A stretch of 39,938 nucleotides of DNA from RGIG4790 sp964437615 (GCA_964437615.1 CAYTHL010000008.1:1-39938), one strand, 5' to 3'. Shown: positions 22,477 through 31,272, counted from the stretch's first letter. Made by a program: numbers and translations. Notes: a model not told the origin generated them from the letters alone.

Positions 22477-22974
22477 ATGATTATTTTGGGCTTTGACCCC
22501 GGATACGCTATTGTGGGCTATGGCGTGATAGAAAAAAGCCGCACTGGAAAGTGTATTCCGCTAGATTACGGAGCAATTACCACGCCAAAAGAGAGGCGCT
22601 TTCCGGACAGACTTGCCGCAATCGCCGAGGGAGTAAATGCGCTAATAGAAAAGTACAAGCCCGATGCTATTAGCGTGGAAGAATTGTTTTTTAACACAAA
22701 CATAACCACTGGCATAAAAGTTGCCGAAGCCCGAGGGGTAATTATAGCAACAGCCGTCAAAAAAGTGCCAGAGTTGTACGAGTACACGCCGCTGCAAATT
22801 AAGCAAGCGCTAACCGGAAACGGCAGGGCAACCAAGCATCAAATGGAATACATGACCATGCAAATGCTAGGGCTAAAAAAGCCGCCAAAGCCAGACGATG
22901 CCGCCGATGCCTTGGCAGCCGCCTTAACCCACGCTCAAACCAATCTGCGCCTAGTGGACGCCAAAATGAACTAA
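22477..22974 (+). CDS. ruvC: Holliday junction resolvase RuvC
   Basis: Cuts Holliday junctions pulled by RuvAB. 165 residues. ILGFDPGYAIVGYGV has catalytic D7, ISVEELFFN has E68, and PDDAADALAAAL carries the C-terminal acids (D140/D141, D144). AARGVII-like EARGVIIATA and YTPLQIKQALTGNGRATKHQ are canonical. GGGAGAA precedes the ATG. First of ruvC-ruvA-ruvB, each separated by 170-250 bp, unusually wide for this set. Confidence 0.97.
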   Translation: MIILGFDPGYAIVGYGVIEKSRTGKCIPLDYGAITTPKERRFPDRLAAIAEGVNALIEKYKPDAISVEELFFNTNITTGIKVAEARGVIIATAVKKVPELYEYTPLQIKQALTGNGRATKHQMEYMTMQMLGLKKPPKPDDAADALAAALTHAQTNLRLVDAKMN

Positions 22975-23024
22975 AACCTTGGCGTTTAACAAAATGTTTA
23001 AGTACTAAAAAGCAAATAAACAAA

Positions 23025-23081
23025 AAGGAGGTTTTTTAATTAGTTTTTTAGATAAATAAGCCGCGAGGATTTGGAAAGGAG
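23025..23081 (+). other. Two orphan Shine-Dalgarno sequences before ruvA
   Basis: AAGGAGG (23025-23031) and AAAGGAG (23075-23081) are strong ribosome sites, but neither is followed by a usable start: the first leads to ATT and a stop six codons later, the second to TTTATAAGCCTAA. ruvA itself starts 70 bp further on with no such site. Confidence 0.6.
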
Positions 23082-23153
23082 TTTATAAGCCTAAATAACC
23101 GCACCAAAACAAAGCGGCGAGTGCAATATTTACTAAACTAATTGAAAAAATAT

Positions 23154-23753
23154 ATGATCTATTCTGTAACAGGCATACCAACTATGATAGACGAAAATAC
23201 ACTTGCAATAAATAGCGGTGCTGTGGCGTTTGAAGTGGTTGCTAGCACAAACACAGTCTATCAGCTTGCCGGCAAAACCGAAAGTGTTACCCTGCTAACA
23301 TATTTATTTGTTCGTGAAGATGACATGAAGCTGTATGGCTTTTTAAATCAAAACGAAAAGTCGCTATTTTTAAACCTAATATCGGTGTCGGGTATAGGCC
23401 CCAAAATGGCAATTACTATACTTAGCGGAATAACTAGCCAAAACTTGGCGGTGGCAATTTCTACCGGAGATGTAAAGCTGCTTAGCAGCATAAAAGGTCT
23501 TGGAAAAAAGACTGCCGAACGCATAGCACTAGAACTTAAAGACAGACTTGGCGACATGGGTCTTACAGCGGGGGCAGGCACGGCTACCGCAAATACAAGC
23601 CTTACTCTCGCTAGCCCAGAAGCGCTTGACGCCCTAGAAACTTTGGTTTTGCTAGGCGTAAACAAAACCGAGGCAACCGCAGCAATTAAGCAAGTTGCCG
23701 CAGACGGCATGAGTGCTGAGGAGATTGTAAAAAAAGCTATAACCAAAGTCTAA
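23154..23753 (+). CDS. ruvA: Holliday junction branch-migration protein RuvA
   Basis: Binds the four-way junction and loads RuvB. 199 residues, usual size. The OB-fold N-terminus MIYSVTGIPTMIDENTLAIN and the FLVREDDMKLYGF-like LFVREDDMKLYGFLNQNEK are typical; ISVSGIGPKMAITILSG and IKGLGKKTAERIALELKDR are the two helix-hairpin-helix motifs. Domain III (EALDALETLVLLGVNKTEA) contacts RuvB. ATG 23154 fits the family start, but no Shine-Dalgarno is near; TTG at 23142 would add four residues and an in-frame TAA lies right before it. Start selection is odd. Confidence 0.95.
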   Translation: MIYSVTGIPTMIDENTLAINSGAVAFEVVASTNTVYQLAGKTESVTLLTYLFVREDDMKLYGFLNQNEKSLFLNLISVSGIGPKMAITILSGITSQNLAVAISTGDVKLLSSIKGLGKKTAERIALELKDRLGDMGLTAGAGTATANTSLTLASPEALDALETLVLLGVNKTEATAAIKQVAADGMSAEEIVKKAITKV

Positions 23754-23792
23754 AATTTTTTGCTTTTTTGCAGATAATACGCTCTAAGCAAC

Positions 23793-23896
23793 ATTTTGGG
23801 GCGGCATTTAGGCTAACTAAACTCCCTTTTAAAGCTTCGCTGCTCACTTATCTCCATTAAAAATCAAGAAATTTTGGGCAATAATAGTGCAGCCAA
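23793..23896 (+). repeat. Degenerate relative of the hairpin elements after ruvA
   Basis: TTCGCTGCTCA-CTTATCTCC-ATTAAAAATC resembles both the argS element (TTCGCTTGCTCA...AAAATC) and the 108-bp tandem unit (CTTACTTATCTCC...AAAAATC). Outer arms are not convincing. Confidence 0.35.
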
Positions 23897-24000
23897 ACTA
23901 ATGCAAATTTACAAATTCTTGCATTTTGCGTATATATTACGCAGCCGATTGTGGATTAGGTGGCGGGCGAAAATACAAAATATTTTAAAGGAATTAGAGT

Positions 24001-25023
24001 ATGTTTGACGATTCAGAAGAATTTGACGAAAGATTTATTTCTAGCAGCAAGTTAGACGAAGACGAAATTGTCGAGAATGTTTTGCGTCCACGGGTTATGG
24101 CCGATTACATTGGTCAAAATCAGGTTAAGGACAATCTGCTTGTTTACATTAAGGCTGCAAAAAAACGTGGCGAGGCTTTGGACCACTGTCTTTTGTACGG
24201 GCCTCCGGGGCTTGGCAAAACAACGCTTGCTGCCGTTATTGCAAACGAGCTTGATGTGCAGATAAAAATTACCAGCGGCCCGGCGATAGAAAAACCAAGC
24301 GACCTTGTGGCGCTGCTTACAAATTTAAACCCAAACGACGTGCTTTTTATTGACGAAATTCATAGGCTTAACCACAACGTGGAGGAGATATTGTATCCTG
24401 CAATGGAAGATTATGCGCTAGACTTTATGATTGGCAAAGGGCCGTCTGCACGCAGCATGCGTATAAATTTGCCTAAATTTACCCTAATTGGGGCAACAAC
24501 AAAGGCTGGAATGCTAGCAAGCCCGCTAAGAGATAGATTTGGCGTAATGTGCAGGCTAGAGCTGTATTCGCCAGAAGAACTTGCTAAAATCGGCAAGCGT
24601 TCGGCCAAAATTTTGGGCATAGATATAGACGATGCGTCGGCTACCGAGATAGCCAAACGTAGCAGAGGCACGCCGCGCATAATAAATAGGCTGCTAAAGC
24701 GAGTGCGAGATTATGCTGAAGTGCTTGGCGGTGGAAAAATTACCCTAGAAATTACAAAACTGGCATTGCAAAAAATGGATATAGACGAGCTTGGGCTAGA
24801 CATTATCGACCGCAGACTGCTAATTGCCATGATAGACAAGTTTGGCGGCAAACCAGTTGGGCTAGACACACTAAGTGCGGCAACTGGCGAAGAAGCCGGC
24901 ACTATAGAAGATGTATACGAGCCATATTTATTGCAACTGGGCTTTATTAGCCGCACTCCACGTGGCAGAATTCCGCTAGCCCCCGCTTATAAGCATCTAA
25001 ACCGCCCATTTGCCGGCGACTAG
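24001..25023 (+). CDS. ruvB: Holliday junction helicase RuvB
   Basis: AAA+ motor driving branch migration. 340 residues. LRPRVMADYIGQNQVKDNL opens the core; Walker A GPPGLGKTTLA starts at 67; Walker B is LFIDEIHRL; sensor 1 lies in LIGATTKAGML with the arginine finger in SPLRDRFGV; the C-terminal winged helix has LGFISRTPRGR. Family-typical throughout. AAAGGAATTAG precedes the ATG. Confidence 0.98.
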   Translation: MFDDSEEFDERFISSSKLDEDEIVENVLRPRVMADYIGQNQVKDNLLVYIKAAKKRGEALDHCLLYGPPGLGKTTLAAVIANELDVQIKITSGPAIEKPSDLVALLTNLNPNDVLFIDEIHRLNHNVEEILYPAMEDYALDFMIGKGPSARSMRINLPKFTLIGATTKAGMLASPLRDRFGVMCRLELYSPEELAKIGKRSAKILGIDIDDASATEIAKRSRGTPRIINRLLKRVRDYAEVLGGGKITLEITKLALQKMDIDELGLDIIDRRLLIAMIDKFGGKPVGLDTLSAATGEEAGTIEDVYEPYLLQLGFISRTPRGRIPLAPAYKHLNRPFAGD

Positions 25024-25086
25024 GTAGGCAAAATTTACAAAAATTAATTTATTTAATATTGCTAATAAAAAGGATAGTGTTTGCTA

Positions 25087-26115
25087 ATGAAGACGAGCGA
25101 TTTTTACTACAATTTGCCGCAGGAACTTATTGCTCAAACTCCGCTAGAGCCTAGGGATAGTTCTAGGCTACTTGTGTTTGACCGCAAAAGTGGCAAAATA
25201 GAGCATAAGCATTTTTATGATATTGTAGATTATCTTACGGCAAATGATGTCTTGGTTGTAAACAACACTAGGGTTATTCCAGCAAGAATTTACGGTCATA
25301 AGCAGACAGGGGCAAAGGTAGAAGTTCTGCTTTTGCGGCGTTTAGATTTGCTTTGTTACGAGGCGTTACTTAAGCCCGCCAAAAAATTTCCGGTTGGCAC
25401 AGAGATAACTTTTAGCGACAATCTGCATGCAAAAATTATCGGCAATGTAGAAGATATTGGCGGCAGGATTATAGAGTTTAGTGTAGCTAGTGGCACACTA
25501 GAAGAACAGTTAGACAAGCTTGGCGAGATGCCGTTGCCGCCGTATATAAAAAGCAAACTAAAAGACAAAGAGCGTTATCAAACGGTATATAACAAAGTAA
25601 AAGGGTCTAGCGCTGCACCTACGGCGGGGCTGCACTTTACTAACGAGCTATTAGCTAAAATTAAGTCAAAGGGCGTAGAAATTTTTGAAGTGACCCTAGA
25701 CGTTGGTCTTGGCACTTTTAGGCCAGTGCAAGTAGAAGACATAGAAAGTCATAAGATGCACAGCGAGCATATTTGCATAACAAAAAGCGTGGCAGACAGC
25801 CTAAATGCGGCAAAGGCGGCGGGCAAGCGAATAATTGCTGTTGGCACAACCAGCGTCCGTACCCTAGAGAGCATGACGGACAGCAGCGGCAAGTTGCAAG
25901 CGGGCAGCCAAGACACAAGCATATTTATTTATCCCGGCTACAAATTTAAGTTTACGGGCGGACTAATTACAAACTTTCATTTGCCAGAAAGTACGCTAAT
26001 TATGCTGGTTTCTGCCTTTGTTGGCAGCAGAGATACCACCTTAGATATTTACAACACTGCCGTGGCAGAAAAGTACAGATTTTTTTCGTTTGGCGACAGT
26101 ATGTTAATATTATAA
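25087..26115 (+). CDS. queA: tRNA preQ1(34) S-adenosylmethionine ribosyltransferase-isomerase QueA
   Basis: Transfers and isomerises the ribosyl part of SAM onto preQ1 at wobble position 34, giving epoxyqueuosine. 342 residues. MKTSDFYYNLPQELIAQTPLEPRDSSRLL is the family start and FYDIVDYLTANDVLVVNNTRVIPAR, GSSAAPTAGLHFTNELLAKI, LDVGLGTFRPVQVEDIESHKMHSEH and ITNFHLPESTLIMLVSAF follow in order. AAGGA ends 12 nt before ATG 25087 and 6 nt before an in-frame TTG at 25081, so the TTG may be used too. Tgt acts before it and is encoded next. Confidence 0.97.
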   Translation: MKTSDFYYNLPQELIAQTPLEPRDSSRLLVFDRKSGKIEHKHFYDIVDYLTANDVLVVNNTRVIPARIYGHKQTGAKVEVLLLRRLDLLCYEALLKPAKKFPVGTEITFSDNLHAKIIGNVEDIGGRIIEFSVASGTLEEQLDKLGEMPLPPYIKSKLKDKERYQTVYNKVKGSSAAPTAGLHFTNELLAKIKSKGVEIFEVTLDVGLGTFRPVQVEDIESHKMHSEHICITKSVADSLNAAKAAGKRIIAVGTTSVRTLESMTDSSGKLQAGSQDTSIFIYPGYKFKFTGGLITNFHLPESTLIMLVSAFVGSRDTTLDIYNTAVAEKYRFFSFGDSMLIL

Positions 26116-26140
26116 AAAGTTGCGCAAACCCAGAATTTAT

Positions 26141-26165
26141 GGGGTATTATGTCTGGCATAATAGC
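26141..26165. repeat. Dispersed palindrome, copy 6, between queA and tgt
   Basis: GGGGTATTATGTCTGGCATA plus ATAGC. Left flank CCCAGAATTTATG and right flank TAAAATTTG resemble the copies at 10731 and 15058. Confidence 0.6.
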
Positions 26166-26220
26166 TAAAATTTGTCACAAAAATTGTAGTAAGTACAAAA
26201 TATAGCAAAAAGAGAAAATT

Positions 26221-27351
26221 ATGAAACACAATCCAAATTTTGAATTTAAAGTTAAGGTAAAGTCTGCCGAGTGCTTTGCCAGAATTGGCGAGCTTAAAAC
26301 TCCGCATGGCGTTATAGAAACGCCCGTTTTTATGCCGGTTGGCACACGTGCTACTGTAAAGGCGGTAGAGCCTAGGGAGTTAGAAAATGACGTGCATGCC
26401 CAAATAATTTTGTCCAATACCTATCACTGTTATTTGCGTCCGGGCGCCGAACTGGTAGAAAAAGCGGGTGGTTTGCATAAGTTTATGAACTGGAATAAGC
26501 CTATTTTATCCGACAGCGGTGGGTTTCAGGTGTTTAGCCTATCGGAGTTAAACAAAATTACCGAAGATGGCGTTGAGTTTAAAAGTCATTTGGACGGCAC
26601 AAAGCATTTCTTTTCGCCCGAAAAATCTATAGAAATACAAAATAAACTTGGCGCCGACATAATTATGGCCTTTGACGAGTGCAGCAACTATGGGGTAAGT
26701 TACGAGTACGCTAGGCAAGCGCTAGACCGCACCGAGCGTTGGCTAGATAGGTGCGTAAAATATCACAAAAAGCCAAATCAGATGCTGTTTCCGATAGTGC
26801 AAGGCAACTTTTTTGAAGATTTGCGTTTGCGTGCACTACAAAAAGTGTCAAAAGTGGCGGACGTTGGGTTTTCTATTGGCGGGCTAAGTGTTGGCGAGCC
26901 TAAGGAACTTATGTACAAGCTAATGGATACCATGGCGCCACATTATCCGCAAGATAAGGCTAGGTATTTAATGGGCGTGGGTAGCCCAGACTGCTTGGTT
27001 GAGGGTGTAATTAGGGGTATAGATATGTTTGACTGCGTGCTGCCTACCCGAATTGCGCGAAACGGCACGGCATTTACCAGCACTGGCAAAGTGGTTATAA
27101 AAAATGCAGCCTACAAAGAGAGTTTTGAGCCGCTAGATTCCGAGTGCGACTGCTACTGCTGTAAAAATTTTACCAAGGCTTATTTAAGGCACTTGTTTAA
27201 TGTCGACGAAATTCTGGGCGCGCAACTATTGAGCATTCATAATCTGCGATACCTAACGCATTTAATGGAAGATATAAAGCTTGCCATAAAAGAAAACCGT
27301 CTGCTTGCTTTTAGAGAAGAATTTTACAAAAAAACTGGCTACGACAAGTAG
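26221..27351 (+). CDS. tgt: tRNA-guanine transglycosylase (queuine/preQ1)
   Basis: Exchanges guanine 34 for preQ1 in Asp, Asn, His and Tyr tRNAs. 376 residues. ETPVFMPVGTRATVKAVEP opens the TIM barrel, LSDSGGFQVFSL holds the general Asp, GGLSVGEPKELMYKLMD and MFDCVLPTRIARNG are substrate and nucleophile (Asp of MFDCVLP) segments. The zinc site is C309, C311, C314 and H324 (CDCYCC...YLRHLF). GAGAAAATT precedes the ATG. Confidence 0.98.
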   Translation: MKHNPNFEFKVKVKSAECFARIGELKTPHGVIETPVFMPVGTRATVKAVEPRELENDVHAQIILSNTYHCYLRPGAELVEKAGGLHKFMNWNKPILSDSGGFQVFSLSELNKITEDGVEFKSHLDGTKHFFSPEKSIEIQNKLGADIIMAFDECSNYGVSYEYARQALDRTERWLDRCVKYHKKPNQMLFPIVQGNFFEDLRLRALQKVSKVADVGFSIGGLSVGEPKELMYKLMDTMAPHYPQDKARYLMGVGSPDCLVEGVIRGIDMFDCVLPTRIARNGTAFTSTGKVVIKNAAYKESFEPLDSECDCYCCKNFTKAYLRHLFNVDEILGAQLLSIHNLRYLTHLMEDIKLAIKENRLLAFREEFYKKTGYDK

Positions 27352-27474
27352 TGTTATTAAAAATTTGCAGCTAAAAACGCTTAATTATTGCTAAAATTTT
27401 TGGTCAAAATCGGCAAAATTTGATAATTTTACAAATAAGTTTTGCTAAAAGTTACAAAAACTAAACAAATTTGT

Positions 27475-27503
27475 TTGCATTGTGGCTATAAAAATGATAT
27501 AAT
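27475..27503 (+). promoter_or_regulatory. yajC promoter
   Basis: TTGCAT (27475-27480), 17-bp spacer, TATAAT (27498-27503). AAAGGAG follows before the ATG at 27527. Confidence 0.75.
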
Positions 27504-27526
27504 CGCCACTAATAAAGGAGAAAACT

Positions 27527-28039
27527 ATGTACAATTTTTTACTTGACTCAGCAGAAAACACCAGCACATCAACTGGCAGTTATTGGTGGGTTTATCTAAT
27601 TTTAATAGTGCTTATACTTGTTATGCTAATTGTTCCGTCAATTACTCAGCGTAAGCGCACAAAAGAATATACCAACATGATAGACAATGTTGGCGTAGGC
27701 GACACCGTACGCACTGTCGGCGGCGTTATTGGCAGAATTGTCAAAATTAACGAAAAAGACGGCTTCAAAACAATAATTTTGGAAACAGGCGCACGCGAGA
27801 GCAAAACAACCATGGAGTTTGATATTGCAAGTATTGGTGTGGTGTTAAAAAGCACAAAGCAAGCAGCAGAGCAAACCAAAACAGAAGAACCTGCACCAGC
27901 AACTGCCGAAAGCGCAGAAAAGGCGGAAACCACCGAGGGAACAACAGCTACCAATTTAGAGGCTGCTGTGCCTGACAAAACCAAAACAGATAGCAAAAAG
28001 TCTGCATCAAAAACATCTAAAAAATCTAGCAAAAAATAG
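27527..28039 (+). CDS. yajC: Preprotein translocase subunit YajC, long-tailed
   Basis: Single-span partner of SecDF. 170 residues. The membrane helix is about 19-40 (YWWVYLILIVLILVMLIVPS), then QRKRTKEYTNMIDNVGVGDTVRTVGGVIGRIVKI, the YajC core. Residues from about 115 on form a low-complexity tail rich in Ala, Glu, Thr and Lys, ending KKSASKTSKKSSKK; most YajC proteins are only about 90-110 residues. Own promoter and terminator. Confidence 0.95.
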   Translation: MYNFLLDSAENTSTSTGSYWWVYLILIVLILVMLIVPSITQRKRTKEYTNMIDNVGVGDTVRTVGGVIGRIVKINEKDGFKTIILETGARESKTTMEFDIASIGVVLKSTKQAAEQTKTEEPAPATAESAEKAETTEGTTATNLEAAVPDKTKTDSKKSASKTSKKSSKK

Positions 28040-28097
28040 GTTTTTGCCGCAAATTTGCTAAGCGATTGTTTATGCAAATTCTTAATTTTTTATGCAA

Positions 28098-28130
28098 GTT
28101 AGGCTATAAATTAATAGTCTAACTTTTTTA
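28098..28130 (+). terminator. yajC terminator
   Basis: GTTAGGCTA (28098-28106) pairs with TAGTCTAAC (28115-28123), one G-T, then TTTTTT. Confidence 0.8.
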
Positions 28131-28285
28131 TTTAGTTTATTATACAAAACTTTTTTTGTTTATAAAAACATGCAAAAGATTTTTGTTGCAACCATTGTTT
28201 TTTGTGGCAAAACTAACATATTTTTTGGCAAAAGTTATATTTTGGCGGGCATGGTGCATAAAAATTAGCAAAGGGAGATTTTTTT

Positions 28286-28693
28286 ATGAGAGTAGCATCA
28301 GCCAAAGCAAAATCTAAAACTGTAAATAGCAATTTTTTTCAGTTTATAAAGGGGCTAATTGTGTCACTGATTATAACTTTTGCGGCAATAATTATTTTTG
28401 CGCTAATTATTAAGTGGGCAAACTTATCTGACAGCGTCATTACGCCAGTTAATCTTGTAATTAAGGCTATTGCGATAGCTTTTGGTACCATAATTTTTGC
28501 AAAAAGCGGCACTGGTGGGCTTAAAAAAGGCTTAATTTTTGCAGTAAGCTACATTACTCTTGCCTTTGTGGTATTTAGTGCCTTGTCTGGCGCGTTTAGT
28601 ATTGGCATTAGTCTGCTATTAGATTATGTTTTTGGCGCAGTAGTTGGGGCTGTAGTTGGCATAATTAAGGTAAATAGAAAAAAGAGTGTATAG
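28286..28693 (+). CDS. TIGR04086-type small membrane protein
   Basis: 135 residues with four membrane helices (about 20-45, 55-72, 80-103, 107-126) and basic ends (KAKSKT at the start, KVNRKKSV at the end). It resembles the TIGR04086/YrzE membrane proteins that lie next to yajC in many Clostridia, and the position between yajC and secD agrees. Function unknown. AAAGGGAGA precedes the ATG. Confidence 0.75.
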   Translation: MRVASAKAKSKTVNSNFFQFIKGLIVSLIITFAAIIIFALIIKWANLSDSVITPVNLVIKAIAIAFGTIIFAKSGTGGLKKGLIFAVSYITLAFVVFSALSGAFSIGISLLLDYVFGAVVGAVVGIIKVNRKKSV

Positions 28694-28782
28694 CCGCCGC
28701 CGTTTAAACTCTTATTTTATAAAAGCTAAGGCTGTAAGCTTATAGAAAGATTATAAATATTATGCTTAAACGCTAAAAAGTG

Positions 28783-28812
28783 GCAAGTAAAATGTATACT
28801 TGCTATTTTTTT
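28783..28812 (+). terminator. Terminator after the TIGR04086-type gene
   Basis: GCAAGTA (28783-28789), loop, TACTTGC (28797-28803), then TATTTTTTT. Confidence 0.8.
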
Positions 28813-28867
28813 GGCTTAATTTGGCTATAATTTGCTTGCAAAAAGTGCAATAATTTTAAAAAAAGGA

Positions 28868-28897
28868 TTGACCAAGTGGGTTTAAGTATTGTATAAT
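28868..28897 (+). promoter_or_regulatory. secD-secF promoter
   Basis: TTGACC (28868-28873), 18-bp spacer, TATAAT (28892-28897). Confidence 0.7.
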
Positions 28898-28931
28898 TGC
28901 TGCGTAACAAAATAAAATAAGGACTAGCAAA

Positions 28932-30242
28932 ATGAAATCTAGAAAGTCTAACAAAAGTGCTATTATTGTTGTATTTACAATAATTATTGCTATAGCCGCT
29001 ATATTTAGCTTTGTTCCGATGAAGTTTGGAGGCACCACCTATACTGGCGTATGGGGCGCAATAAATATGTCTAGCGACATTTATAGTGGTGTTTATGGCG
29101 AATACTACATAAGTGGTGACGCCACAGAAAGCCAAATTACTAGCAGTATGGCAAAAATTAAATCGGTATTGCAAGAAGAAGGTTATCAGTCTTGCAGCGT
29201 GCAGAGCATCAACGGCGAAAAAATCAGGGTAGAAATTGGCTATCCTCAAACAGTCACTAATACTTTGCAGTCGGCGTATACTTTGCTAACTAATGTTGCC
29301 GTGGGCAGTTTTGAGTTTAGGTCGGCTTCTTCTGGTACAGACTATGTGGCAGTAACCAGCGCAGACCATATCAAAAAAATGTCCATTGCCGATTATAATG
29401 GCACTACCTATTTGGTTATAAAGTTTAATTCTGACGGAGAAAAGAAATTTGAAGAGCTATGCACAGCTAGCACTACCATATATGTTTATATGGGGGATAG
29501 TATGCAGACAAGCTTTACGGCGTCTAGTATAACAGATTACTCGCAAATGCAGCTTAGTATAACCGATTACACTTCTGCACATGACTTTTATTTAAAAGCT
29601 ATGCTTGGTTCCATTTCTATCACGTTAGACAGCGACACAAAGGTTATAAACACCATGACCAGCAGGTTAGGGCTTGGCATAACTGAAGGCGCTAGCGTTC
29701 TTTTGTGGGTTATGGTTGGGCTAATTGCTGCAACAATAATCTTTGGGCTTGCTTATTTGTATGCAAAATATCGCATTGTTGCAATACTAATTATGCCGCT
29801 ACTAATGCTAGATGCAATTATTGCTTGTTGGATTTTTGCTGGCGTAAGTTCGGTAGAATTTAGTTTTTCTTCCTTGATTGCTATTTTAATAGGTCTTTCT
29901 ATCTTATTTTGTGGAACTCTTGGCTATTTTGGCAGAATTGCAGAGGAATACGCTTTGGGCAAAACCATTGCAGCCAGTATAGAAGCAGGCACAAAAAGGG
30001 CCAGACCTGCATTACTGATTGTAAATGCGCTTTTGCTTGTAATTTGTTTTGTATTATTTTTGCTAATTAAGGGCGAAATTGCCTCGGCTTGCTTAGTATT
30101 AACTGTTTGCAGTGGTCTAAACATTTTAACAAATGTAGTTTTGCTACCTTGGTTTGTAAGTTTGTTTGCGGCGTCTAACATGCGCCAGCAAGGCAAGCCT
30201 TTTGGGTTAAAGCAGCCAAAACAGGAGGTGCAAAATGGCTAA
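28932..30242 (+). CDS. secD: Divergent SecD, protein-export accessory subunit
   Basis: 436 residues. One N-terminal helix (about 9-26), an external P1-like domain (30-230), then five C-terminal helices (about 255-420). KFNSDGEKKFEELC and LGLGITEGASVL are SecD-like, and the tandem arrangement with secF and yajC supports the name. It is strongly diverged: the usual GMAVDANVLIFERIKEE of the fourth helix reads SILFCGTLGYFGRIAEEY, aligning the RI-EE end, so the Asp of the proton path is replaced (Cys in my alignment). External loops are reduced. secF overlaps its end by 8 bp. Confidence 0.88.
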   Translation: MKSRKSNKSAIIVVFTIIIAIAAIFSFVPMKFGGTTYTGVWGAINMSSDIYSGVYGEYYISGDATESQITSSMAKIKSVLQEEGYQSCSVQSINGEKIRVEIGYPQTVTNTLQSAYTLLTNVAVGSFEFRSASSGTDYVAVTSADHIKKMSIADYNGTTYLVIKFNSDGEKKFEELCTASTTIYVYMGDSMQTSFTASSITDYSQMQLSITDYTSAHDFYLKAMLGSISITLDSDTKVINTMTSRLGLGITEGASVLLWVMVGLIAATIIFGLAYLYAKYRIVAILIMPLLMLDAIIACWIFAGVSSVEFSFSSLIAILIGLSILFCGTLGYFGRIAEEYALGKTIAASIEAGTKRARPALLIVNALLLVICFVLFLLIKGEIASACLVLTVCSGLNILTNVVLLPWFVSLFAASNMRQQGKPFGLKQPKQEVQNG

Positions 30243-31248
30243 ACAAAAAAAATATCCACTTTTGTGGCTGACAATTGTAAGCCTAGTTGTGCTTGTTGTT
30301 TCGGTAGTTGTTGTGGCTGTTTGCGGCGTTAAAACATCTATCGAAATTGGTGGCGGCAGCCAGATTGAGGTTTGTCTTACATATGAGGAATCTAGCGATG
30401 TAAATGTCGACAAATTGAGCGACGCAGATAACACTACAAATTTTGTTAGCAAAATTAAAAAAGTTCTTGCTAATCATAACGCAAGTATAGACAGTTACTT
30501 TTTACAAGATAATCTTACAGATACTTATTTGATAGTAAGAATTGCCAAAACTGATATTAAAGGCGCCGATACCATTTCGGCAGAGATTTCCGAGGCACTT
30601 AACATATCTGCCGACCGCGTTAGCGATGTGCAGACACTAAAAAGTTATTTTTCTAGCAGTATTTTGCTATACATTGGGCTAGGAATACTATGCGCAATAG
30701 TTATTTTATTTTTTGTCGGGTGGCTGCGCTATGGACTTATGGCTGGCATATCTTTGCCGTTTGCATTTTTGTACAACATAATTATTAGTTTGGCGGTGCT
30801 GTTTGCAATAAGAGTTCAATTTTCTATGATTAGTTTAATTGCATGCTTAGTGCTATCTATTTTGAGTACTTATGCCTTTGCATTTGTGCTAGAAAGAGTT
30901 AGAGAAAACAGAAAGTCTTCTGCCTATGCCGATTATACTGCCGAGGAACATTTTATGCTTGCATACTTTAAAAATAAGAGCGTAATATTTATTGCTGTTG
31001 TGCTTGCAGTGGCTTGCATTGCGCTTATATTTGTGCCAATAAACTATGTAAGGCTTGCGGCTGTTAGCAGTTTAATAGCGCTATTAGTTTCGGCTTACAC
31101 CTATATGCTTATGGCACCGGCACTACATTGCTACTTGCTAGAAATTAGTAGTTTGGCGCCAAAAAAGAACAAGGCGGCAAAACAGCCTAAAAAGGCAAAA
31201 GAGAACCTTTCTAGCACTTATGGCGATGCTAGCGGCGCAGATGAATAG
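30235..31248 (+). CDS. secF: Divergent SecF, protein-export accessory subunit
   Basis: 337 residues: N-terminal helix (about 8-30), external domain (35-135), five further helices (about 137-305), then a basic tail (KKNKAAKQPKKAKE). LRYGLMAGISLPFAFLYNIIISLAVL is SecF-like. The family motif GYSINDTIVVFDRIREN reads LSILSTYAFAFVLERVRENR; the RVREN end is kept but the Asp position is Ala. Together with SecD this suggests a pair that cannot use the usual proton relay. Translation is coupled to secD (GGAGGTGC before the ATG, 8-bp overlap). Confidence 0.88.
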   Translation: MAKQKKYPLLWLTIVSLVVLVVSVVVVAVCGVKTSIEIGGGSQIEVCLTYEESSDVNVDKLSDADNTTNFVSKIKKVLANHNASIDSYFLQDNLTDTYLIVRIAKTDIKGADTISAEISEALNISADRVSDVQTLKSYFSSSILLYIGLGILCAIVILFFVGWLRYGLMAGISLPFAFLYNIIISLAVLFAIRVQFSMISLIACLVLSILSTYAFAFVLERVRENRKSSAYADYTAEEHFMLAYFKNKSVIFIAVVLAVACIALIFVPINYVRLAAVSSLIALLVSAYTYMLMAPALHCYLLEISSLAPKKNKAAKQPKKAKENLSSTYGDASGADE

Positions 31249-31272
31249 CCTAAAAATACAACAGAATACTGG

